From positions 1 through 5,278 of the forward strand of contig JACCYW010000064.1 in assembly GCA_013696275.1 (NCBI GenBank): a stretch of 5,278 nt of DNA, written 5' to 3'. Shown piece by piece: positions 1 through 4,292 of this stretch. The notes under the pieces were generated by a model. It ran no database searches and was not told where the DNA came from. It saw only the letters and a program-made list of their open reading frames with translations. The stretch's first letter is position 1; every line of letters starts with the position of its first letter. Origin of the DNA: Chloroflexota bacterium. GTDB lineage: Bacteria > Chloroflexota > Limnocylindria > Limnocylindrales > CSP1-4. The position numbers and the translations under genes are program-made.

Positions 1-670
1 CCGACGCGTGGGCATCGTCCACCATCACGGCGGCTTCATGACGCTCGGCCACCTCGCAGATGCCGGCCAGGGGCGCGATGTCACCATCCATGCTGAAAAC
101 GCCGTCGGTGATGACCAGGATGTTCGAATAGCGACCCTTGGCCCCGCCTTCGGCGCGGGCTTCGCGAAGCACTCGCTCGAGCCCGTCGACATCCTTGTGC
201 GGGAAGACCGCCCGCGAGGCCTTCGACAGTCGGACACCGTCGATGATCGACGCGTGGTTGAGCTCGTCGCTGACGATCAGGTCGCGCTCGTCGGTGATGG
301 TCGGGATGACGCCCGAGTTGGCGGTGAAGCCGGATTGGAACACCAGTGTCGCGTCGGTGTGCTTGAAGCCGGCCAGCCGGCGCTCGAGGGCCTCATGAAG
401 CTCCATCGTCCCGGCGATGGTGCGCACCGCCCCGGAGCCGACGCCCAGCTCGCGCACGGCGGCCAGGGCGGCGTCCATCAGTCGGGGATGGGTGGCCAGT
501 CCCAGGTAGTTGTTCGATGCGAGGCTGATGACCGGCCGGCCATCCATCGTGGTGCGCGGCTTCTGCGGACCATCCATCACCACCAGCGGCCGATAGAGCG
601 ACTGGTCCTGCAGCTCGGTGATGCGCTCGGCAAGGTAGCCGAGCGGGTCGGTGCGCGTGGACGTGGCCAT
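1..670 (-). CDS. kbl: Glycine C-acetyltransferase (2-amino-3-ketobutyrate CoA ligase), 5' part, cut by window edge
   Basis: This cytosolic PLP enzyme cleaves 2-amino-3-ketobutyrate with CoA to give glycine and acetyl-CoA, the second step of threonine breakdown through threonine dehydrogenase. The minus-strand frame from ATG 670 stays open to the left edge: 223 codons of an expected total near 395. Alpha-oxoamine-synthase landmarks appear in order: SNNYLGL (residues 52-58), FQSGFTANSGVI (111-122), DELNHASIIDG (135-145, with His139 in the place of the residue that stacks on PLP), TDGVFSMDGD (188-197) and VDDAHAS (217-223, with Asp218 in the place of the residue that contacts the pyridine nitrogen). 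The Schiff-base lysine would lie beyond the window. The start follows an AGGAGGA ribosome site five bases upstream, inside the end of tdh, and lies one base after the tdh stop. Pairing with tdh favours KBL over other alpha-oxoamine synthases such as BioF. Confidence 0.95.
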   Translation of the reverse strand, partial: MATSTRTDPLGYLAERITELQDQSLYRPLVVMDGPQKPRTTMDGRPVISLASNNYLGLATHPRLMDAALAAVRELGVGSGAVRTIAGTMELHEALERRLAGFKHTDATLVFQSGFTANSGVIPTITDERDLIVSDELNHASIIDGVRLSKASRAVFPHKDVDGLERVLREARAEGGAKGRYSNILVITDGVFSMDGDIAPLAGICEVAERHEAAVMVDDAHAS

Positions 671-671
671 C

Positions 672-1703
672 TCAGTCCTCCTGTGGCAGCAGCACGACCT
701 TGCCGGCATGGCCCGACGCCACCAGCTCGAACGCCTCGGCGTAGCGGCTGAGTGGCAGGCGGTGGGTGATGATGGGCGTCAGGTCAAGCCCCTCGGAAAG
801 CAGCGCCGTGGTGCGGTACCAGGTCTCGAACAGGCGACGACCGGTGATGCCGTAGACGCGGATGCCTTTGAAGATGACGTCACGTGACAGGTCGACGGTC
901 ACCGGCTGGGTATGAGTGCCCAATAGCGAGAGGCGGCCGCCGTTGGTCAGCGCCGCCAGTCCCTGCTGGAACGCCGGCCCCGCGCCGGACATCTCGAGCA
1001 CCACATCCACGCCGTTGCCATCGGTCTCGGATCGCAGTCGGGCGACGACATCGTCTCGGGCGTCCAGGCACAGGTCGGCGCCCATCACTCGCGCCAGTCC
1101 CAACCGCTCCTGGTTGACGTCCGTGGCGAAGACCCGGGCCGCTCCACCCGCGCGCGCGACGGCGACGGCCATCACGCCGATGGGCCCGCAGCCAAGGACG
1201 GCTACGGTGCGGTCCTTGATCTGGTCGACGAATGCGGCATGGACGGCGTTACCCAATGGCTCCTGAAGGCAGGCGATCTCCGGGGCCAGATCACCGGCCG
1301 GCCAGGCGTTCTGCTCGGGTATGACCACATACTCGGCGAAGGAGCCTGGCAGATGGACTCCCAGGATGCGCATGTTCTGACAGACATGAGCGCGCCCGGT
1401 TCGGCATTGGTAGCAGGTGCCGTCGACCATGTGTGTCTCGACAGCCACCCGCTCGCCCAGCCCGACGGTGCTCGCCCCAGGCCCCTGACCGACCACGATA
1501 CCCGCCATCTCGTGACCGAAGGTCATCGGCAGCGGCCCGACGTTCTCCTCCGCCCACGGATCCCATCGCTCTATATGCAGGTCAGTGCCGCACAGACTGG
1601 TGGCCTCCACGCGGACCAGCAGTTCGTTCCGGCCCGGCTCCGGCACCGGCACTTCGGCGAGCGCGGCCCCTGGCCCACGAGCCACCTTGATGAGCGCTCG
1701 CAT
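672..1703 (-). CDS. tdh: L-threonine 3-dehydrogenase (zinc-dependent MDR family)
   Basis: The enzyme oxidises L-threonine to 2-amino-3-ketobutyrate with NAD+, feeding the adjacent kbl product. The chosen ATG at 1703 gives 343 residues, the usual TDH length, and begins MRALIK as the family does. The frame is open to a GTG at 1757 (18 more residues), but that start has no ribosome site and adds a non-conserved Ala/Pro-rich tail; ATG 1703 is preceded by GGCGGGGA. Numbered from the 1757 start: catalytic-zinc candidates are Cys56, His82 and Glu83 (GHEMAG) plus Glu166 in LQEPLGNAV; the Rossmann motif is GCGPIG (189-194); Asp213 ends beta-2, consistent with NAD+ preference. The structural-zinc lobe has Cys115, Cys118 and Cys126, but Asp112 replaces the usual first cysteine. 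A related polyol or sorbitol dehydrogenase is the alternative, but the LQEPLGNAVHA motif and the kbl neighbour favour TDH. Confidence 0.93.
   Translation of the reverse strand: MRALIKVARGPGAALAEVPVPEPGRNELLVRVEATSLCGTDLHIERWDPWAEENVGPLPMTFGHEMAGIVVGQGPGASTVGLGERVAVETHMVDGTCYQCRTGRAHVCQNMRILGVHLPGSFAEYVVIPEQNAWPAGDLAPEIACLQEPLGNAVHAAFVDQIKDRTVAVLGCGPIGVMAVAVARAGGAARVFATDVNQERLGLARVMGADLCLDARDDVVARLRSETDGNGVDVVLEMSGAGPAFQQGLAALTNGGRLSLLGTHTQPVTVDLSRDVIFKGIRVYGITGRRLFETWYRTTALLSEGLDLTPIITHRLPLSRYAEAFELVASGHAGKVVLLPQED
676..682 (-). promoter_or_regulatory. Ribosome-binding site of kbl, inside tdh
   Basis: Read on the minus strand this is AGGAGGA, a near-perfect Shine-Dalgarno, five bases before the kbl ATG at 670. 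It lies within the last codons of tdh, so ribosomes finishing tdh pass directly over it. This fixes the kbl start and suggests translational coupling of the two pathway enzymes. Confidence 0.85.
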
Positions 1704-1770
1704 CGTCGTCCCCGCCGGTCTGGCGGGGGGCGCATCGACGCGAGCGCTCGTGGTCACGGCCGGCCGGTCG

Positions 1771-2910
1771 TCAGCAAGCGCCGCGCTCGGGCGCTTGGCC
1801 GCTGTCTACCCATTGCTCGTAGAAGACCACGGCCCCGTCAGCGTCCCAGGTGTCCGCCAGCAGTGCCCTATCCCAAGCCAGGATGGCGAACTTGGTGGTC
1901 ATCTGGTCGAATCGGAGCGCTACGACCTTGTTCGGTATCGACGGACACGAGCCAGCAAAGGTACTGGGCGGTGCGGTCTCGACGAAGCGGCGCACTTCGG
2001 CGAGATCATCCTGGGTCACACCGTCCACTCCGCCTCGGTACGCGACCACGATGGAGCCATGCTCGAGGTTGTGCACCCAGCCGCCCGGCCGGGCAGCGGA
2101 CTCGGGTCCATAGAAGCCCTGACGGATGGGCGCCTGGGCGCCGACCACATAGTGGGTGCCCGATGTGGGCGGGCAGAAGGCGTAGTCCACGCTGGTCCCA
2201 GCTGGAACGTGCATCTGGCCCAGGTCCGTCGTCTGGAAGCCAGCCAGTCCCGACGGACTGGGCACGGCCGTAGCGCTCGCCGAAGGCGCCCCGCTGGCAC
2301 CCGCGGAGGGTGAGGCGACCGACCCGCTGGGGAGGGCGGACCCGCTGGGTGCGACCGAGCCGCTGGGTGCGACCGAGCCGCTTGGTTGAGCGGAGCCGCC
2401 GGGGACCGAGGGACCCGCCGAGCTGGATGGCGAGGCGCCGCTGGAAGGTGATGCGGAGCCCGATGGCTCGGCCGACGCGGATGGCGATGGGTCGGCGGTC
2501 GGCGTTTGCCGGAAGGTTGGCGCAGCTGTCGGGACCGGGACCGATGGGCCAGGAGTCATGAGCGAGTCGCAGGTATAGGCGGCAGCGTTGGCACCTTGTT
2601 GGAAGACCACGAAACCGATGATGCCGACACCAAAAAGGGCGAAGACCACCAGCAGGATGGCCCGATATCGATCGAAGAAGCTGCGCTCCTCGACGTGCCG
2701 GGTGCGCGTGGTCCGACGCGTCGGTCGGGCAGTGGTCGCCCGCGTCAGGGCCGTCGAGCGCTGGCCCGAGGGCTTGGGTTCGCCGGCTCCAGCCAAGGCT
2801 GCCCTGTCTGTCTGGGTCGGGATGGCATCGCCGCTCGGTCGGCCAGGTGGCGTGCTCGGCCGGACAGGGCGCCCTGCGGGCCCTCGGCTACGACGGGGAC
2901 GTTTGCTCAC
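1771..2910 (-). CDS. Membrane-anchored DUF3105 domain protein with long Ser/Pro linker
   Basis: A 379-residue protein of unknown function. Residues 1-80 are a basic, Arg/Pro-rich cytoplasmic tail. One hydrophobic helix spans about 84-103, so the remainder should be outside the membrane. Residues 119-222 are a Ser/Pro/Gly/Ala linker with hexapeptide repeats of PSGSVA type. Residues 224-376 resemble DUF3105: PPTSGTHY (247-254), GFYGPE (265-270) and HNLEHGSIVVAY (280-291). Four cysteines (114, 246, 322 and the final residue 379) lie outside the membrane and could form disulfides; this is inference. The GTG start at 2910 is supported by GAGAGG six bases upstream. It begins 33 bp after the stop of the small membrane protein and ends 67 bp before tdh, so co-transcription is likely. 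The domain assignment is from motif recall, and its biochemical role is not known to me. Confidence 0.85.
   Translation of the reverse strand: MSKRPRRSRGPAGRPVRPSTPPGRPSGDAIPTQTDRAALAGAGEPKPSGQRSTALTRATTARPTRRTTRTRHVEERSFFDRYRAILLVVFALFGVGIIGFVVFQQGANAAAYTCDSLMTPGPSVPVPTAAPTFRQTPTADPSPSASAEPSGSASPSSGASPSSSAGPSVPGGSAQPSGSVAPSGSVAPSGSALPSGSVASPSAGASGAPSASATAVPSPSGLAGFQTTDLGQMHVPAGTSVDYAFCPPTSGTHYVVGAQAPIRQGFYGPESAARPGGWVHNLEHGSIVVAYRGGVDGVTQDDLAEVRRFVETAPPSTFAGSCPSIPNKVVALRFDQMTTKFAILAWDRALLADTWDADGAVVFYEQWVDSGQAPERGAC
2324..2395 (-). repeat. Four imperfect 18-bp tandem repeats encoding a Ser/Pro hexapeptide
   Basis: Four adjacent 18-bp units begin at 2324, 2342, 2360 and 2378. The units at 2342 and 2360 are identical on the plus strand (ccgctgggtgcgaccgag); the outer two have diverged. 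They lie in frame within the DUF3105 gene and encode PSGSVA-like hexapeptides of its extracytoplasmic linker. The 18-bp period preserves the reading frame, so copy-number changes would lengthen or shorten the linker without breaking the gene. Confidence 0.85.
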
Positions 2911-2916
2911 GAAGGA

Positions 2917-2922
2917 CCTCTC
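2917..2922 (-). promoter_or_regulatory. Ribosome-binding site of the DUF3105 gene
   Basis: Minus-strand GAGAGG, six bases before GTG 2910. It decides in favour of this GTG as the start of the long ORF. Confidence 0.65.
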
Positions 2923-2943
2923 GATGGCGAGATTCTGGGACGG

Positions 2944-3291
2944 TCACGGTCGATCGAACCAAGATCTCACGCTTGGCCTCAGCAGCGCCCAGAAGACGAG
3001 CACCACCACGATCCCCGCCGCCATGGCTCCCGGCAGACCGGCCGGAGAGAAGTAGAGCAGCGGCACGAGCGGGAGGCTGAGGGTCGCGAGACCCACCGCC
3101 AGAGGGTAGGCAGCCTGCTTGCGCTGAAGGACAAGCGTAAGCGTGAACACCAAGTATGCGAGTAGAAGCATCCAGACCACGCCGATGGGCGAGATCGGTG
3201 CTTCCACGGCCTGGGCCACGATGAGCGGGAGGGTCACCCCGACGGCGGCCAGAAGCAGGAAGCCGTATGTAAGCAGGATGCGCACGCCCAC
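2944..3291 (-). CDS. Small four-helix integral membrane protein, function unknown
   Basis: A hydrophobic protein of 115 residues with four likely transmembrane helices at about 5-26, 36-55, 62-80 and 86-104. The loop QRKQ (56-59) and the tail RPSVRSWFDRP carry the positive charge. By the positive-inside rule both ends and the middle loop would be cytoplasmic. I recognise no family. The frame is open far upstream through repeats, so the start must be chosen: AAGGAG at 3299-3304 is seven bases before GTG 3291, which is taken here. ATG 3297 (two residues longer) would leave only one base after that site, and GTG 3318 has no site. It is the first gene of the leftward group and ends 33 bp before the DUF3105 gene, so the two membrane proteins may act together; that is inference. 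Confidence 0.7.
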   Translation of the reverse strand: MGVRILLTYGFLLLAAVGVTLPLIVAQAVEAPISPIGVVWMLLLAYLVFTLTLVLQRKQAAYPLAVGLATLSLPLVPLLYFSPAGLPGAMAAGIVVVLVFWALLRPSVRSWFDRP

Positions 3292-3298
3292 CGGCATG

Positions 3299-3304
3299 CT
3301 CCTT
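3299..3304 (-). promoter_or_regulatory. Ribosome-binding site deciding the start of the small membrane protein
   Basis: Minus-strand AAGGAG, seven bases before GTG 3291 and only one base before ATG 3297. The spacing favours GTG. It also marks where coding begins on the minus strand and argues against extending this gene into the upstream repeats. Confidence 0.6.
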
Positions 3305-3409
3305 AGGACCTGGAACACGCCCGCGATTCTGCCACGGACCTGCCGACCGACCTCCAGCCGGTCGCTCGGCCACCTCCAGCTGCCCATTCTTCCGCTCAGC
3401 GGCCCGCCC

Positions 3410-3436
3410 GGCTGATCGTCCGCTGGGCGAGCAGCC
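3410..3436. repeat. Hairpin-forming inverted repeat, repeat copy 1
   Basis: Left arm ggctgatcg (3410-3418) and right arm cgagcagcc (3428-3436) pair over nine positions with one A/G mismatch and a 9-base loop. The same hairpin recurs 82 and 164 bp to the right. Confidence 0.6.
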
Positions 3437-3491
3437 CGACCGACGAGAGGCACCTTCCCCACCCCGCCGCCCGCGCCGCCCGGCTTCCGCC

Positions 3492-3518
3492 GGCCGATCG
3501 TCCGCCCAGCGAGCAGCC
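3492..3518. repeat. Hairpin-forming inverted repeat, repeat copy 2
   Basis: Left arm ggccgatcg (3492-3500) and right arm cgagcagcc (3510-3518) around a 9-base loop. The T-to-C change in the left arm gives a C/A mismatch if read as plus-strand RNA but a U-G wobble in minus-strand RNA, so the stem survives better on the minus strand. Confidence 0.55.
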
Positions 3519-3573
3519 CGACCGACGAGAGGCACGCTCCCCACCCAGCCGCCTGCACCGCTCGGCTTCCACC

Positions 3574-3600
3574 GGCTGATCGTCCGTCCAGCGAGCAGCC
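3574..3600. repeat. Hairpin-forming inverted repeat, repeat copy 3
   Basis: Left arm ggctgatcg (3574-3582) and right arm cgagcagcc (3592-3600), the same arms as copy 1 around a different 9-base loop (tccgtccag). It lies exactly 82 bp from copy 2. Confidence 0.6.
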
Positions 3601-3658
3601 TAACCGACGAGAGGTACGTTCCCACGCCCGCTGCCCACACCGCCGGTCCGATCGTCCG

Positions 3659-3718
3659 CCCAGCGAACAGCGGCCCAGCGAGCAGCGGCCCAGCGAGCAG
3701 CTGCCCAGCGAGCAGCCC
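3659..3718. repeat. Four 15-bp tandem repeats (cccagcgagcagcgg type)
   Basis: Units at 3659-3673, 3674-3688, 3689-3703 and 3704-3718 differ from each other by only one to three bases. The segment is a local amplification of the cccagcgagcag piece present once in repeat copies 2 and 3. It looks like recent slippage or unequal exchange nested inside the larger repeat. Confidence 0.9.
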
Positions 3719-3786
3719 GACCGATGAGCTCGCGGCCGCCCGTAGCATCGCCTGGTCCACGCGCCACGGTTCGTCGCGGGCCGAGG

Positions 3787-3792
3787 TATAAC
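3787..3792 (+). promoter_or_regulatory. Possible -10 box for the VOC gene
   Basis: TATAAC is a good match to a sigma-70-type -10 hexamer in an otherwise GC-rich stretch, 29 bases before ATG 3822. It would give a short leader of about 20 bases. No good -35 hexamer is seen at the usual distance, so the call is tentative. Confidence 0.35.
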
Positions 3793-3811
3793 GGAGGTAC
3801 CAACGAACTGT

Positions 3812-3817
3812 AGGGGG
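3812..3817 (+). promoter_or_regulatory. Ribosome-binding site of the VOC gene
   Basis: AGGGGG four bases before ATG 3822 is a purine-rich Shine-Dalgarno-like site. It favours this ATG over the later in-frame ATG at 3852. Confidence 0.55.
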
Positions 3818-3821
3818 ACGC

Positions 3822-4133
3822 ATGACCAGCGAACGACCAGCGACACTGTCGATGTACGTCTGCTGCAAGGATCCGGCAGCCGCTACCGAGTGGCTATGCC
3901 GCGTCATCGGGTTCGAGAAGGTCATCGAGTTCCGGGATGAGCAGGGCGGTATCGCCCATGCCGAGCTGCGCTTGGGCGACGCGGTGATCATGATCCAGAC
4001 GGACCATGAGGGATACGACGTCGCGCGTGCCATCAACGGCGCCACCGGACGCGGCCCGATCATCACGCTGGCGTCGGATGAGGCTGTCCGGGCTATGCAC
4101 GAGACGGCGGTAGCGGCTGTGGGACATCACTGA
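3822..4133 (+). CDS. VOC family protein (glyoxalase/bleomycin-resistance fold), truncated by a frameshift
   Basis: The readable frame gives 103 residues. The N-terminal YVCCKDPAAATEWLCRVIGF and the segment AHAELRLGDAVIMI (45-58) match the first beta-alpha-beta-beta-beta half of VOC proteins of the PhnB/glyoxalase-like type. The second half starts with GPIITLASDEAVRAMHETAVAA (78-99), then ends abruptly in VGHH and TGA. The missing C-terminus lies just downstream in another frame (next entry). Inserting one G between 4119 and 4120 would restore a protein of about 139 residues reading AAGGTSLIAPEE across the joint, a normal family length. VOC proteins are usually small metal-dependent lyases, dioxygenases or drug-binding proteins; the substrate cannot be told here. 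As it stands the product lacks the last strands of the fold and is probably inactive, unless the frameshift is a sequencing error. Confidence 0.8.
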   Translation: MTSERPATLSMYVCCKDPAAATEWLCRVIGFEKVIEFRDEQGGIAHAELRLGDAVIMIQTDHEGYDVARAINGATGRGPIITLASDEAVRAMHETAVAAVGHH

Positions 4134-4240
4134 TCGCGCCCGAGGAAACGGCCTGGGGCGATCTCCACTGCGAGATCCTCGACCCGGACGGGTTCCAGTG
4201 GTCGTTCGGCACGTGCCAGCCAGGAACAGTGAGTTGCTAG
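4121..4240 (+). pseudogene. Out-of-frame C-terminal remainder of the VOC gene
   Basis: In the frame shifted by one base from the upstream ORF, this reads GTSLIAPEE, then TAWGDLHCEILDPDGFQW and SFGTCQPG before TAG at 4238-4240. DPDG followed by WSFGT is the typical end of VOC proteins of this type, and the Glu of CEILDPDG sits where the family often has a metal ligand. It has no start or ribosome site of its own. It is best read as the separated 3' end of the gene beginning at 3822. Confidence 0.8.
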
Positions 4241-4268
4241 GCACGCAAAGGGGGCAAGCCGAGGAACG

Positions 4269-4292
4269 ATGCTGACCCATCGATCACGGTGA
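4269..4292 (+). other. Seven-codon mini-ORF overlapping the GH13 start
   Basis: ATG at 4269 follows GAGGA by three bases and opens a frame of seven codons (MLTHRSR) ending in TGA at 4290-4292. That stop overlaps the GTG start of the downstream gene as GTGA. The GTG lacks a ribosome site of its own, so the mini-ORF may deliver ribosomes to it. Chance, or a small indel near the true start, are alternatives. Confidence 0.3.

Larger units (their letters stand above)
3410..3733. repeat. Tandem repeat block with 82-bp period (units of 82, 82 and 72 bp plus a rearranged fourth)
   Basis: Units begin with gatcgtcc at 3414, 3496, 3578 and 3650. Units 1 and 2 are both 82 bp. Unit 3 is 72 bp, having lost about ten bases near its right end. 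Unit 4 keeps the first ten bases, then amplifies a 15-bp segment, rejoins the consensus at cagcccgaccgatgag and diverges. The best conserved part is the first 40 or so bases, ending cgacgagaggcac, but the second half is also alike between units. Because 82 is not a multiple of three, successive units are read in different frames in any protein frame, so the block is taken as non-coding. Its function is unknown. Confidence 0.88.
3292..3821. other. Divergent intergenic interval, about 530 bp, no gene supported
   Basis: It separates the leftward four-gene group from the rightward VOC gene and must hold the promoters for both. It contains the membrane-protein ribosome site, a 6-bp inverted repeat (cgaccg at 3344-3349 with cggtcg at 3359-3364), a direct repeat of acctccagc near 3350 and 3372, the tandem repeat block at 3410-3733, and a possible rightward -10 box at 3787. 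I saw no convincing leftward promoter. ORFs across it exist only because the high GC leaves few stop codons. Confidence 0.7.

Noticed and set aside
8..751. A 247-residue plus-strand ORF
   Set aside because: It is antisense to kbl, which has clear family motifs in the opposite strand; no recognisable domain or supported start.
1704..1757. GTG 1757 as the start of tdh
   Set aside because: It has no ribosome site and adds 18 residues ahead of the normal TDH start; ATG 1703 gives the usual length and an SD-like GGCGGGGA.
1239..2273. Long plus-strand ORFs (about 240-344 residues) over tdh and the DUF3105 gene
   Set aside because: They are antisense shadows; the minus strand has clear family motifs across the same bases.
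3410..3733. CRISPR array
   Set aside because: The segments between the conserved cores are also similar from copy to copy, there are only four units, and no cas gene is present.
2944..3846. A 300-residue minus-strand ORF joining the repeat block to the small membrane protein
   Set aside because: Its N-terminal half crosses the 82-bp repeats in different frames (the same DNA reads as RRLGCSLDGRSAGG, SSVGLLAGRTIGRR and PLVGRAARPADD), and a ribosome site at 3299 marks the likely real start near 3291.
2888..4066. A 392-residue minus-strand ORF
   Set aside because: It runs antisense to the VOC gene, through the repeats and out of frame across the small membrane protein. Its composition is the Arg/Gly/Ala-rich pattern of a GC-rich shadow.
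4110..4135. Programmed -1 ribosomal frameshift joining the VOC halves
   Set aside because: No slippery heptamer of the X XXY YYZ type is present at the joint, and VOC proteins are not known to use recoding; a one-base deletion or sequence error is simpler.
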